From NCBI GenBank assembly GCA_026315105.1, contig CM048750.1:71789797-71853796 (forward strand): a DNA stretch of 64,000 nt, given 5' to 3'. Position 1 is the stretch's first letter, and the number at the start of each line of letters is the position of its first letter. The DNA is from Locusta migratoria (taxonomy: Eukaryota; Arthropoda; Insecta; Orthoptera; Acrididae). Below, piece by piece: positions 1 through 11,648 of this stretch. A model generated the notes under the pieces. That model did not search any database, was not told the DNA's origin, and worked only from the letters and a program-made list of their open reading frames with translations. The position numbers were made by a program, and so were the translations under genes.

Positions 1-1563
1 CAGAGACTGCAGTTTCCACTGAGACTTGCATTTTCTACTGTGATTAATAAATCACAGGTCAATCTATTCAGTACTGTGGAGTGGCTTTGACAAGCCCGTT
101 TTTCAAACAGACAATTTATGGGCTCACCAAAGGAATTATTCATATTAGATCCTGGACAATTCACAAGAAAAATTGTTTATAGTAAAGTTGAGAATTAATT
201 GAATATATGGATGTTACATATCATTTGTAATTTGATTAGTATCTTTCTTTGTTTGAATACTGCACTCATAATTTTGTACATTATGCAAGACAGCCTTATT
301 TCTTATATATTCTCTGAGAAATATAACATGTTATTAGAAATAGGAGATGGACAGAGAGAGAAGGGATAGAAGATGTACTAACTCAATGCTTGCTTAAATA
401 CATAAATACCAAGGGTAACACCGGATTTTCAGCTAGTATATAATTAGTGGGGGAACTGGGGTGATGTTCAGGCATTCATACAACATTTTCATTTTCAACA
501 TATTTATCCTGTTTGAGATCTTCAGCAGTGATTACAGAATAATGAGTACCAATACAATTACAAAATACATTTTGGTTTTGTGTCTATTAGCTCTCAACAA
601 GAGTTTTGTCCAAACAATGATCAATTTTCAATAAAAGCTATGTACTTTCCACTTCTCAGTACCTGAATTTTTAAACTGTCAATCTGTTCTCATTATAAAT
701 TAAAGCTATTAATTTTCAAAGCACTGAATATTATTGAAAGAAGGTCAACAGTGGAATATTTTCTACATACATGTCAGCATGGAGATATTCACCATTAAGA
801 CTAAGGTAACTAAAAATCTTAAATAAATACCACTTAAAGCAATATCATACAATTTAATGTCTTCCTAAAAATAATACAATGACAAAGTGAAAAGTTCCCA
901 GCATGGCAAATACATTGGATTGATACAAAGATTTATTTTTATGTTGTTCAAAAGTGTAAGAAGTCCACCAAGCTTGACCTACACAACAGTTTTGTTTATA
1001 TTCCTCTTGAAAATAATGTTATTGTTTGTGACTTTTCACATGGGAAAACTAGAACATCTGTGCACCATAAAATTCTTTACTTTGATAGTATACTGACCAC
1101 AGAAATTGATTCATAACTGGTCAAGATACATACATATGAAAGGTACCCTAAAATTGCAGTCAAAAATGAAATCACAAACAAAATGAATTACATGGTATTG
1201 CACAAATATCAGTTGCATTGCACAGGCATATTAGAAGAAACAGATTTTGCATATTGCATGTATAATAAATATTAGAAACCTTTGTGCATGATAGGTATTC
1301 CATTTTTAAATGTTGGCCAAACAAAAATGAAAAACAAATGTATCAGCAATGTTTTGATTATTTGCTTACATAAAAAACAAAATAAACAAAAACAATGTGT
1401 GTGTAACTCATTTTGGATGCGATGCAGCCCACTTAATGTCAGAAATGAAATAGTGGCAGAAACCAGTGGATTTATAATCAAAGAGATGGTGCTAGAGTCA
1501 TATGCCAAAAAGATCTGTTCCTGAATGAAACATTCATTCTGCAGCGGAGTGTGTGCTGATATG
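1..1563. other. Non-coding AT-rich sequence, no gene seen
   Basis: This stretch lies downstream of the minus-strand DAXX-like gene. It is AT-rich, and the open frames in it are short, lack recognisable domains and mostly need non-ATG starts. I see no repeat signature I can name. Confidence 0.5.
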
Positions 1564-1640
1564 AAACTTCCTGGTAGATTAAAATTGTGCGCCGGAACCG
1601 GGACTCGAACATGGGACCTTTGCCTTTCGCGGGCAAGTTT
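1564..1640 (-). repeat. tRNA-derived SINE fragment
   Basis: On the minus strand this contains a B-box-like GTTCGAGTCCCGG followed by a tail ending in AATCTACCAGGAAGTTTCA. The same tail and B-box occur at 63820-63900. The A-box half is missing, so it is a 5'-truncated copy. The layout matches an abundant locust SINE that I recognise; the family name was not checked. Confidence 0.65.
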
Positions 1641-1741
1641 CAGATTTCATCCTACTTATTTTCATTAAAAATATAAAATTAATGTCTAATACTGTAGAAG
1701 GCTTGTGATCCCTACAGATGATAAACTTTTGCGGAGAGGAC

Positions 1742-1744
<3 letters not shown>

Positions 1745-1796
<52 letters not shown>
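1745..1796. repeat. Poly-T tract (52 T)
   Basis: Uninterrupted T run. The open frames across it on both strands are translations of low-complexity sequence and are not genes. Confidence 0.95.
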
Positions 1797-1797
<1 letters not shown>

Positions 1798-2102
1798 ATT
1801 TTTTTTTGGAGGGAAGGGGCGAAGGTGGTACTTTATCATAAGAACAATGCACCTTCTTGCAAATATGTGAAAACTACATCTACATTAGGCAAGAGATTGA
1901 AAGCCAAAATATTAAAAAATTTATTTGAATATTATAACTAAAAAATTTAAATCTTGCATTACCTCATTAATTTGTATTACACTGTTATTTTGGTGTGCAT
2001 AGACAGTTGATAGTGGCACATGTAAAGTTACATTAAGACTTTGTTTGAAGCTGTAGATAAAATCAGCAGCCAAGAAGTTTACGTAGGGGAGGAGCCGTGA
2101 CC

Positions 2103-2130
2103 TTTTTTTTTTTTTTTTTTTTTTTTTTTT
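2103..2130. repeat. Poly-T tract (28 T)
   Basis: Uninterrupted T run directly after GCCGTGAC. A similar GTCACGGCTCC flanks an A run at 17400, which may be shared repeat ancestry or coincidence. Confidence 0.85.
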
Positions 2131-2434
2131 CCTTCCAAAATAACAATATTTTCTCCTAACTTAAAGTTACCTGTAAATAAATCATGACTAAAGAGTAGTT
2201 TGATTAGTGTTAGCCATTATTTGTTGGTATGCTTTACAGAAGTAGCCAGCAGTGGTTGCTTGTGCTAATTAAAGAATAACTTTACTAGTTCTACATCCCT
2301 GAAGGCTCTTGTTCATAACAGTACTTAATAAACAAAATGTGTTATTAATAAATACTGTTCAATAATATAATGAGGAAAGGTTGCAACTTAGCATACAAAT
2401 GATCAATGAGCTGTAGACAAGCACACAGGAAAGA

Positions 2435-2436
<2 letters not shown>

Positions 2437-2530
<94 letters not shown>

Positions 2531-2577
2531 TTACAAGCTTTCTGTCATAGCCTTTTTGTCAAGAAAGGAGGGCACAC

Positions 2578-2620
<43 letters not shown>
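2437..2620. repeat. (CT)n/(CA)n compound microsatellite
   Basis: A CT run to about 2497 is followed by CA to 2527, then a 45-base spacer and a second CA run at 2572-2620. It directly precedes the large foldback at 2641, an arrangement (GT/CA tract next to a PLE-like terminal hairpin) that recurs at 7.4, 33.2 and 57.5 kb. Confidence 0.95.
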
Positions 2621-2622
<2 letters not shown>

Positions 2623-2640
2623 ACAGAGGTACAGATCACA

Positions 2641-3009
2641 CACAGATTCAAACACATTTTTTTATATATGAGAAGATGAAATAAAAACACCTACCAAAAC
2701 CGTAAAGACGTGGCGACGAGCTGCGACAGGCACATACAAAAGATGCACACATACAACCCTTTCAGCTATCGGACATGGCCTTCTTCAGAATATAGAACAT
2801 TTACACAATCACACAGGCACACAAAATACAATTGTATGACTGTGTTGTGTGCCTGTGTGATTGTGTAAAGGCCATGGCCGATAGCTGAAAGGATTGTATG
2901 TGTGTGTCTTTTGTATGTGCCTGTCACAGCTCGTTGCCACGTCTTTACGGTTTTGGTAGGTGTTTTTATTTTATCTTCTCATATATAAAAAAATGTGTTT
3001 GAATCTGTG
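2641..3009. repeat. Large imperfect palindrome (PLE-terminal foldback)
   Basis: The left arm (about 2641-2823) and right arm (about 2845-3009) are near-perfect reverse complements. The right arm lacks about 20 bases (TTCTTCAGAATATAGAACAT) present in the left. The arm sequence resembles the 3' terminal region of the PLE fragment at 32755-33000 and the foldback at 37604-38014. The left arm carries a hammerhead-like core on the minus strand (2767-2788). I infer an inverted dimer of a PLE 3' terminus. Confidence 0.85.
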
Positions 3010-4050
3010 TACAAAGAAAATATATGTGAAACACTGACAAATTTAAATACAGGTTGACATGTGTAGCGTCCCCTGGAGAAATGACATTAACATTCAATGA
3101 CACGATATTGAATTCTAATCAAAACATAAGCACAGTGATGTGAAAAATAAAGTTATAACCTAGGACTTGAATGAACTGTCTCTTGCAACATAGAAATTTT
3201 AATATCAGTATAAATATGATCTCAGCTCTTTGTTCAAGCAGTTTTTAAACCATTGTATAATCTGTAATCCTTCTTGTCTTTTGTCCTTGTTATGTCATCT
3301 CTTGAAAGGGCGAAACCTTCATAATGTTGCGAGAGTCACTGTTAGATTGTTTATCTCTTAAATACTATTGTAAAATGTCAGATATGATCTTAACTAGAAA
3401 TGATAACCAGTATCTCGTGTTCTTCATGATAACATCACCCGAACAAACATTTTTAACATTTTCAGGATTTTAGCTCCAGCTCCAGCTTCCTCAACATCGT
3501 CACTGAACAGCAGTCGCCAGTCACCATTTCGTAGCTAATTCAAATGGATAATTTACATTATTCAGGGATGGTAGTTGAATAAAATCAGACTTTTACAAAT
3601 TATTTTTCAGCTTGGACTACGTTCAGGGTCAGAATTGGAATAAAGTTTCATGATTCAGATCTTAATGAAATTTACGTAAGTAGGTCTACGGAGAAAACAG
3701 AGGGGTATCATAACAGTGTTTTCTGTATTGTGATGTAGGTCAGATTTTGAGTTAACAACAATCAAACAACTGATAGGAAATTCTCATGCTTAAAATAATT
3801 TACTGGCTAAGACTAACCAGTGATTAGTGAAACGTTTTATTTAATTTTTCAGTATAATGTTTTGTCAGCTTTTTATATAATAGTTATGATACAAGACAGC
3901 CTTAAATAATTTTATTAAGATCAGTTCTTTGGTTTATGCAATTTATTTGCAATAAAAAGAATGTCATAGTTTAATACAATGTATCAGAATTCAGTAAATT
4001 TCAGTTAAGGTACAGAACAGTATAGTTAGTATTTTTCTGTAGTAAAATAA
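3010..4050. other. AT-rich sequence without recognisable gene
   Basis: No open frame with a domain, no clear terminal repeats and no microsatellite of note. Probably ordinary intergenic DNA or very old repeat. Confidence 0.45.
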
Positions 4051-4052
4051 CA

Positions 4053-4615
4053 TGCGATGGTCGCAGTACAGAGGATATAAAATGCAGAATGGCAATGGGA
4101 AGAAAAGCATTTTTGAAAAAGAGAAATTTGCTAACATCGAATATTAATTTAAGGGTAAGGAAGTCTTTTCTGAAGGCATTTGTGTGGAGTGTTGCCGTGT
4201 ATGGGAGTGAAACATGGACGATAAGCAGTGCGGACAGGAAGAGAATAGAGGCTTTTGAAATGTGGTGCTACAGAAGAATGCTGAAGATTAGGTGGGTAAC
4301 TTGCATAACTAATGAAGAGGTACTCAACAGAATTGGTGAGAAAAGGAATTTTTGGCATACCCTGACTAAAAGAAGGGATCGCTTGGTAGGACACATTCTT
4401 ATACATCGGGGAATCGTAAATTTAGCATTAGAGGGAAGTGTGTGGGGTAAAAATCGCAGAGGGAGACCAAGAGACGCGTATATTAAGCAGATTCAAGTGG
4501 ATGTGGGATGCCGTTCTTATGAGGAGATGAAAAGGCTTGCTCAGGATAAAGTAGGGTGGAGAGCTGCATCAAACCAGTCTCCAGACTGAAGACCATAACA
4601 ACAACATTTGCTAGG
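4053..4615 (+). pseudogene. LINE reverse transcriptase, C-terminal end (5'-truncated copy)
   Basis: The frame 4089-4589 encodes 166 residues with the post-RT signature of LINE ORF2 proteins: YGSETWT at about residue 37, FEMWCYRRMLKI, TNEEVL, then GHIL, GRPRDAYIKQI and a terminal W. The frame continues in phase upstream to about 4053 and then ends, which is typical 5' truncation of a retrotransposed copy. The 3' end ATAACAACAACA fits a LINE tail. This C-terminal piece lacks the catalytic YADD, so it cannot be active. The clade (RTE/CR1-like) was not determined. Confidence 0.85.
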
Positions 4616-5339
4616 ACACCACACATGGTATATAGGATCACGAATTTGTCGAAGTTGGACCATCTGTAGGATTGACTGAAAACTTCTTCATTACACAAGA
4701 GTTAAGGTGAGATGCTGTTCAGTTTCCTTTTCTATTCCTTACTGTAAAAAATGAGATCAAGAGGAAAGTACACCAAACCATCAGATGTGAAGAAACGAAA
4801 GCCACATTGTTGATAAAGGGTGTAGGTCTGTGGAGTAACTCTAAATAAGATCAAATAAACACCTAGCAATAATTAGCTAAAATATATGGTACCATTTAAA
4901 ATACTTTGGCAGTGTTGTATGTTTCTATAGGGAAAGAAATCACAGAATTAAAGCAGGTTTAATAATAAATTGTTTAAGACTTAATATGGAAAAAGAAAGG
5001 ATATTAGCAGAATTGAGGCTGCTGAATAAGGTTTGTTTGCAGCATAGTCAGAGGCATAGATGAGAAAGCAGTAAATCTAAAAACGGGTTCAATTTGTAAA
5101 ACTACAAGAGAAAATAATCTCACAATGGCTGAGATGATATGGACATATCCAGCATGGGAGTGCTAACGGATTTCCAAGATTAATATACGAGTTGGAATTT
5201 TAAGGCTGAAGACCAAGAGGGAGCTCAGGATTTGGATACAATGATAAGGTGAAAGCTGACATAGACCAAAGAGGACATGTCAGAAAAGTCATCAATGATG
5301 GAGAAAAGTTTAAGGACTATAATTGCTCAAGGAAAGGGA
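4616..5339. other. No gene seen; possible decayed repeat
   Basis: No domain-bearing frame could be followed here. The part next to 5340 may be decayed upstream sequence of the LINE relic that follows. Confidence 0.35.
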
Positions 5340-6200
5340 GGGTAAAAGTATGAAGTTTAAACATATTCCACGTCTAAATAAAGGCCAAAGCCTTTGATTG
5401 TGTAAATCAGAAAATTCCATTTAGCCAATTAAAGTTGTATGGTGTCAATAGTTTCCTTCTTGTATGATGGAATCTGCCACAAAAGAAAGCAGACTGGGGG
5501 AACGTAACATGTAGTGTTCCACAGTGATCAGTAATGGGACTACTCATTTGTAATCTACGTAAATGATCTTTCAATTTATTGATAGGACTGTTAAAAAAAA
5601 GTAGGTTGAAAAGCTCAGAAGATACCTGAACAGGCTTATGCATAGTTCATGGCTAACAGTTTACTCCTTAACCTCACAAAGACACACAATATGTGATTTT
5701 AAACAAACGTAACTACATTTTAACACCACAAATAGACATTAATAGTCATACAATGAAAGAGAAAAAGTGCATCAAATAATTTGGGATACAGCTAGATAAT
5801 AAGTTGAAATCAACACATGCATAATGTAATCAAGACACTCAGACAGCACTTTATGCCCTTAGATCCATCTCACATTGTGTTGAACTAAAGGTAAGAGTGG
5901 TGGCTTATTTCACATATTTTCACTCCCTGTTGGCTTGTGGTATTTGCCTTTGGGACATTAAAAGTCTGCAGACCAGCAGAACTGAGCAGTAAAAATATAT
6001 CTCGGTAGCCAGCACAAATTATCTGAATATCCAAATTTAGGGATATAAATTTCTTGTTAGATACAGGGTAAGTAGCAGTCTTTGTTATAAGGCTGTATAA
6101 CAAGTAACTATGTACTATAAATAGGACTCCATATTAATGACTGTAGGAACATTTTCTTTGAAAAACAGCACTGCAATCAAGTACGTATTAAACTACTGCC
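5340..6200 (+). pseudogene. Decayed jockey/CR1-like LINE reverse transcriptase
   Basis: Across several shifted frames the plus strand reads a mid-to-late RT region: KAFDCVNQKIPF near 5380, then LGERN and VPQ, then KTHNM near 5680, NLGYS-like residues near 5780, and YFTYFHSLLACGI near 5910. These match the order of motifs in jockey/CR1-type ORF2 proteins. There are many stops and frameshifts. Copies of the C-terminal end of a related element occur at 14038-14259 and 15830-16120. Confidence 0.65.
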
Positions 6201-6299
6201 AGTGATATCAGCTATATAAGCTATATAAGAGCAGCTATATAATAAAGCTAAGGGAACAACTCTTCTTTTACAAAAGTAATAGCTTTCTTACTAATTTCT

Positions 6300-7060
6300 T
6301 ACCCATGGTCATCGCATCTGCAATGAAGAGCAGTCCCTCTCCAAATATTCCTAAAGGCTCATTGAGGTCTTCACTGACCACAATTATCCTCCCAACTTTG
6401 TCCAGAAACAGGTCTTATGGGCCCTGTCTGTCCAGTCACCCAACACATCCCCTGAACCTAGTGTTTGGCTACAACTGAGCACCCCTCATGTAACCCGGTT
6501 ACCATCAAGGACTGGAGCAGTTAAACCGTGTTCTCCATCAGGGTTTCAACTACCTTTCATTCTGCCCTGAAATGAGAAATACCCAAAGAAAATCCTCCCC
6601 ACACCCCCATAGTGGTATTCCGCTGCCCATCAAATGTGTTTAATATCTTTGTTCATCTTTACTCAATCCCTGCTCCCAAAATCTTTTCCCATGGCTCATA
6701 TCCCTGCAACAGACCTAGATGCAAAACCTCTCCTATCCACCACCCCACTTCCATCTACTACAGTTCTGTCACAGACATTTCCTATCCCATAAAAGGCAAG
6801 GCAAACTGTGATAGCAGATTGTATACAAACTGAACTGCAAACACTGTGCAGCTATCTACGTGGACATGACCAGCAACAAGTTGTCTGTCCGGATTAATAG
6901 CCATCGTCATACTGTGGCAAGGAGACAGCTGGACCATCCTGTAGAAGAGCATGCAGCACTGCATGATGTGGCTCACTTCAATGACTCTACACAGCATGTG
7001 CCATACGGATCCTCCCCACAAATACTAGCTTTTCTGAATTGCGCAGGTGGGAACTCTCCT
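6300..7060 (+). pseudogene. Penelope-like element fragment with GIY-YIG endonuclease remnant
   Basis: The plus strand from about 6850 encodes YVDMTSNKLSVRINSHRH followed by HPVEEHAALHD. This matches the YIG, arginine and downstream conserved part of a GIY-YIG nuclease, with G replaced by D. Upstream, CNRPRCKT near 6705 resembles the Cys-rich linker between RT and nuclease in PLEs. Parallel fragments occur at 9230, 13470 and 33510-33660, showing a repeated family. Stops and frame changes show it is dead. Confidence 0.7.
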
Positions 7061-7380
7061 ACAATATATCCTACGCTCCCACAATCCCCCAGGCCTAAAC
7101 CTTCGCTAGTTCCTGCCCCCACCACTCTCCTCTCTCCTCCCCTTCCTTTTCCTTATAGCCTAACATACATCTCCCTTTCTGCCAAACACTCCAGTCCCTT
7201 CCCTTCCTTCCTCCCCATTCGTCAGACAGCACTGGTGTATTCCCCAACCACGCCATGCATCCCTCCTCTCCCATTTTGCTTCCCTCGCCATGCGGCTTCC
7301 TTACCCCCACCACTGGTTGCTCTCACCTGGGGCGTGTTGAGTCCCACTGATTGCCACAACGGCTGGAGACAATGGTCATC
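7060..7380 (+). other. Pyrimidine-rich 3' region of the PLE fragment
   Basis: CCT/CCC-rich sequence between the nuclease remnant and the microsatellite. A comparably C/T-rich stretch occupies the same place, on the opposite strand, in the 32.75-33.88 kb copy. I interpret it as PLE 3' sequence without coding function. Confidence 0.5.
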
Positions 7381-7483
<103 letters not shown>

Positions 7484-7489
7484 CTCTAA

Positions 7490-7514
7490 CCGATGAAGGC
7501 CGTAACAGCTGAAA
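7490..7514 (+). ncRNA. Hammerhead-ribozyme-like core, degenerate
   Basis: CCGATGA (7490-7496) and GAAA (7511-7514) bracket a possible short stem. The first block has one mismatch to CTGANGA and the stem is weak. It follows the GIY-YIG remnant in the same orientation, where PLEs are known to carry such ribozymes. Confidence 0.35.
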
Positions 7515-7567
7515 GTTATTAAGTTGTATTCTAACAACTATGGAAGGTCCAGTAAGGAATGTTAATA

Positions 7568-7858
7568 ATAATATGTAGCTAGGGAACAATTCACCATAAA
7601 GATGAACATTGAGCTGCCGACAGATACAAATAAAAGACACACACAATTATAAATTTTTGGCCGCGGCACAGTCTGTGTTGGGTGGCCAGAGATGGCTGAC
7701 GTGTGTGGATGAGTGTGCCTGAGTGAATGTGTGGATGAGCGTTCTCTTTCTGAGGAAGGCCGCGGCTGGAAATTTAGAATTGTGTCTCTTTTATTTGTGT
7801 CTGTCGGTGGCTCAACATTCACCTTTCTGGTGAGTTGTTCCCTTTCTACATATTATTA
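7568..7858. repeat. Inverted repeat (PLE-terminal foldback), arms about 90 bp
   Basis: The arm 7568-7668 (GGGAACAATTCACC ... GGCCGCGGC) is the imperfect reverse complement of 7760-7858 (GCCGCGGCTGG ... GAGTTGTTCCC). A hammerhead-like core (7750-7772: CTGAGGA, GC-rich stem, GAAA) lies at the inner edge of the right arm. Interpreted as a PLE 3' terminus in inverted arrangement. Confidence 0.75.
7750..7772 (+). ncRNA. Hammerhead-ribozyme-like core
   Basis: CTGAGGA (7750-7756) and GAAA (7769-7772) enclose a short GC-rich palindromic stem built on GGCCGCGGC. The block matches the CUGANGA...GAAA hammerhead core. I could not define stem III or a cleavage triplet, so activity is unproven. Confidence 0.4.
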
Positions 7859-8199
7859 TCAAGTTGTATTCCATTATCTGCACCTTTCTGCGGCTCATCG
7901 TACATCTCTATGGTGAATCGCAACCTGTCATCCTCAAAAATATTGTTGAATCATACCTAGAATTTCCATTGTTTGATTTTTCTTACTAACTGATCAAATT
8001 TAGATGGCATAAGCTTGAAGAGCATTAAACAGTGGAGTGATCAATTACTACAAACAAAGAAATTTATGACACCAGCAGCCAGAAGGCAGCAAACTAAATC
8101 AATGAGGAAAGTTAAAAATTTCTGGCTTGACATAAACATCAAACTTTCATTGGAAGGCCAGGAACTTTTCACTATGACCTTTGCTGACATCGGTTAAAA

Positions 8200-8528
8200 A
8201 GCAGATTTGTATTTCATTTAATTCAATATAAGATTTTTATGTAAACATATAATCATCTTCAATAATCTGTGATTTATATATATACACCGATATTAATAAA
8301 ATTTTCTACATAAATCAGTGATAGAAATAGCACTCAATGGGAGACACTTTGATTATGGAGGGCAAAAAATTAAAGAGGCCCATTTATATGTACCAGGTGC
8401 ATCAACACACAGAACATATATTAAAAACATACAACTAAAGAATATATAGCCTTCACATGCAAAGTGCACATTGTATTTGGAGTGTTATTTGGTTTGTTTA
8501 TCCAGTGGGTAATAGCACTGATTGGATA
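8200..8528 (-). other. Probable 3' UTR / downstream region of the DAXX-like gene
   Basis: AT-rich sequence following the stop codon of the last exon on the minus strand. No clear AATAAA was found on that strand close to the stop, so the transcript end is undefined. Confidence 0.4.
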
Positions 8529-9073
8529 TTACTCTAAGATAATGACATCATTGTCACTGTCATTATCTATCTCTGACTGTGTTGTTAAGTGCCTTTCAGG
8601 CTGTTTTGAATCACATGAATGAACTTCTGATGCATCATTCTTGAATTGTTCACACTGTTGTCTTGCACCATTATGTCTGTCCTGCAGATCAAATGACTGT
8701 ATTTCAGAAGAATCAGTAGACCTCATAATATGGTTTTTGTTTATTGAATACACTGATGCAACTTTGATTTTAGCTGAGCAAGTCAATTTACTATCTCCAA
8801 GTTCTTTTTCCGGTGACTTTTGCAGCATATTACATTTTACTTCATTTTCTGTCCGTTCTGAATCCTCAAGTAACACTACTGTACTGTCTTCATCATGATC
8901 TGATGTTTTTTCATGATTTCCCACAGTCTCTTCCTCATTTTCTGCCTGATTGCTACTTTTCAATGTACACTTAGTTTCTTCTGTCTGTGGATCTTCTACA
9001 ACCACACTGAGATCACTATCCTCATTAGAGTCTTCCTCATTCTCACTCGTGTCATTATCATTGTTGTCCACAC
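8529..9073 (-). CDS. DAXX: DAXX-like protein, last coding exon (acidic tail and SUMO-interacting motif)
   Basis: On the minus strand a pyrimidine-rich acceptor ending TTGTTTCAG precedes 9073, and the frame is open to TAA at 8529-8531. The 545-nt exon starts in phase 1, exactly matching the donor at 25499 (G plus GT gives Gly). It encodes about 181 residues, strongly acidic at the start (NDNDTSENEEDSNEDSDL), then a Ser/Lys/Gln-rich segment, ending DNDVIILE. The terminal VIIL flanked by acidic residues fits a SUMO-interacting motif, as at the DAXX C-terminus, where it targets the protein to PML bodies and SUMOylated factors. No canonical polyadenylation signal was identified with confidence downstream. 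This low-complexity exon would be hard to name alone; its identity rests on the upstream exons and matching phase. Confidence 0.8.
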
Positions 9074-9229
9074 CTGAAACAATCAATAAAAATTAATAAT
9101 ACTTCAAATACTTCACTTAAAAGTCTGTCTAAAAATATTAGTTGGTGAATTAAACACCGAGCACTATAAAAGCAAGATTTCAAATGATCCACCTTTACTG
9201 TCTAGTTTTTCAATAAATGCCTTATTATT

Positions 9230-9780
9230 GAAAAACCTTCACATGTATTATATGCAGAGATGTTTACATTGGTAAGACAACCGATCAATGGTCCATCAGA
9301 ATTAATGGTCACCATCAAACTGAGGCCAAAATCAGAGTAGATCACCCTGTGGCCTAAATAGTGGGGCCCTTATCTTTACAGGACATTCTCTGGTCCTAAA
9401 ATTATCCAGGTCTTTCCATCTATCCTACACCTCTCCCACTTCTTCTCTCTGTCTGCACTATTTTCCCCTTCTCTACTACTCCCTTTTGCCCCCCCCCCCC
9501 CCAACCCACACATACTACTGCATTTCTAAGTTGCATCTCTTCCTACCAATCTAGTACCTCCATGCTTCACCACACAGCGTCACTATATCTACCCCCAATC
9601 TGCCCATTCTCTCCCTCCCCTCCCTATTCTGATCTCACTCTGGTGACTGGAGATGATGGTTATGCATTAGTGAGTTGTGCTTCTGTGATTGTATGAATGT
9701 ATTTGTAGGAGTTATCTGACAAGAGCTTGTGGGTGAAAGTAAAGCTGTGTGCGTGTGTGTAGACTGTGCCTGAAAGCTTA
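9230..9780 (+). pseudogene. Penelope-like element fragment with GIY-YIG remnant
   Basis: The plus strand at about 9245-9355 reads CIICRDVYIGKTTDQWSIRI, then NGHHQTEAKIRVDHPVA. This is a clear GIY-YIG core (YIGKT, Arg and NGH positions) followed by the HPVA segment shared with the other copies. A C/T-rich stretch with a C14 run (9489-9502) and a degenerate CTGACAA...GAAA motif near 9720 follow, the same order as in the other fragments. It lies in the last DAXX intron, just upstream of the terminal exon. Confidence 0.7.
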
Positions 9781-9949
9781 ATTAAGGTTATGCGCATTCA
9801 GTCGATTAGTGGTCATCTTGCCAAACAGCCCTCCCCCTCCCCCCTCCAGTACAGAGTATTCTCGACGAGGTGAGGGGGCAGGGGGGCTGACCTCAGCATC
9901 AGGAGGAGAGTGTCGATGAAATCTCGAAACACTGAGCTAGATTGTGTCG

Positions 9950-11648
9950 TCGGGGATTGGCGTCGACAGGCGACCCGGCGTTGTGTAAGGCTTTATTTCT
10001 TTCATGGGTCTCCCCTCACATCTATCAACTTTTGCGTCAACTCGCCCCCCTGCAGGAACCGGTTGCTTTGTCTTTTGATGAGATGTGTCAGCCCATTACC
10101 ACCCGTGTACGCATGTTATTGTGGTGAGGTTTGAATTTTACTGGTCGCATAAGAAACCCACTCAGTCCTATCGGGTGTGGGCCGAGGAACTGCACGGTCT
10201 TAGCCGTCGGTGTATGTTCATTACTCCGACCCGCAAGGAGTCATATGCAGACGATATGGTTTGGGACGCAATTCTCCAGCTTGCTCCAGACAGGAAAGTA
10301 CGCCAACGCGCCCTACAGCTGGAAAATCCTACCCTGATGGATGTTTTAAACATTGCGCAGTCTTTTGAAGTCTCACGGGCAGCAGGGGACCAAATTGAGA
10401 CTTGGGGTGGTGATGCTGCAGTTTCGCAGTCGGGCTGGGCACCTTTGGATTGCAAGGACATTGCTTTCATACAGAAGCACCCCATTAGCCACACGCGCAG
10501 GCGTAAACAGGCCACAGCTTCGCGGCAGCCTCGGGCCACGCCGCACACTTCCGCTCGCACACAGAGACGTTTTCCATCTTGTTCCCTTTGTTTTGTACAG
10601 CATGACAGGGCAGGTTGCCCCAAGCATTGGGTTACATGTCACTCGTGCAAGAAAAAAGGCCACATGGCTTCTGTTTGCCATTCCCAGCAAACTGAGCAAG
10701 ATGACAAGATGGATGTTAATCTTGTCCAGAACATTCACTCTCCGTCTCCAAAACTTTTTGTTGAAGTTCAGATTTTTGACAGGGCGGTTACCTTACTTGT
10801 CGGTACGGGAGCTTCCGTTTCTCTTCTCAATTATCTTACCTATGTATGGCTTGGCTCACCTCCCCTGGCTGCTGTCAACTGTTCTTTGAGTGGCTACAGC
10901 AGCCAGCGCATTCCTAACCTGGGTCAATTTATGTCTTCCATGGCGAATAAATCTGTCGTCAGGCCAGTCACTTTTCTTGTTGTTGATGTCACCGCAGCTG
11001 CAAACATTTTAGGCCTGGATGCTTTTAATGTTTTTGGTTTTTCTATCGATGATTCTGTCAATCTCCTGTCGGATTCGATTCCTTTCCCGGAGATGAATGC
11101 TCTTTGTCGGGAATTTTCTTCCTTGTTTTCGGGCGGACTGGGTTGTGCCATGGGCTTTGCCGCCCACATTAGTATGAAACCGATGGCACGACCCAAGTTT
11201 TTTGGCGCGCGCCAGGTGCCAGTGGCCCTGCGCGACCAACTTAAGGCTGAACTGGATTGCCTGCAGGACTTGCAGATCTCAACTCCTATTTCTTCCAGTG
11301 AATGGGCTATGCCACTGGTTCTTGTAAAGAATCCTGGGGGGTCTTTACGTATCTGTGGGGATTTTAAAGGCACCATCAATGCGCAGTCTGTGATTGACTT
11401 GTATCCCATGCCTCGTACGGATGAACTCCTTGCTTTACTTTCTGGTTCACACTCTTTTTCTCACATAGATTTAGCGGAAGCCTATCTTCAGCTTCCTTTG
11501 GATGACGACACCAAATGTCTATTGGTCTTCAACACTCCCTTGGGGTTATACCTATATCAGCAACTCCCTTTCGGGGTCACTAGTGCCCCGGCTATTTTTC
11601 AGCGCTATTTAGAGCAGCTTCTCCGTCCCATTCCGGGCTGTGTTAGAT
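9950..11648 (+). pseudogene. Gypsy-type LTR retrotransposon relic: gag, protease, reverse transcriptase
   Basis: Gag sequence starts near 9950 (KALFLSWVSPHIYQLLRQL) and moves by frameshift into the 10085-11650 frame. That frame carries a Cys-rich zinc-knuckle segment (CPKHWVTCHSCKKKGHMASVC, about 10615-10678), a protease active site degraded from D(T/S)G to VGTGAS (about 10800), the conserved LGLDAFNVFGFSI segment (about 11010), and RT motifs LRICGDFK, SHIDLAEAYLQLPL and QLPFGVTSAPAIFQ. A one-base shift precedes the catalytic box, which reads VLDDIVVTG just after 11645. It resembles the K02A2.6-like Gypsy group. No LTRs were recognised at either side. Confidence 0.85.

Noticed and set aside
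887..1524. Short frames of 69-80 codons
   Set aside because: Non-ATG starts, no recognisable domain, AT-rich downstream region; indistinguishable from chance.
1564..1640. Possible tRNA gene from GTTCGAGTCCCGG
   Set aside because: Only a B-box half is present, with a SINE tail and a second copy at 63.8 kb; no cloverleaf.
1579..1941. Frames with long Lys or Phe runs
   Set aside because: They are the poly-T tract read in both directions.
2345..2684. Open frames on both strands across CT/CA repeats
   Set aside because: Translations are dipeptide repeats (SLSL, THTH, CVCV, RERE) produced by microsatellite sequence; no domain or splice evidence.
10168..11409. Minus-strand frames of 121-161 codons
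   Set aside because: Shadows of the plus-strand Gypsy frame; GC-richer composition makes long antisense frames likely.
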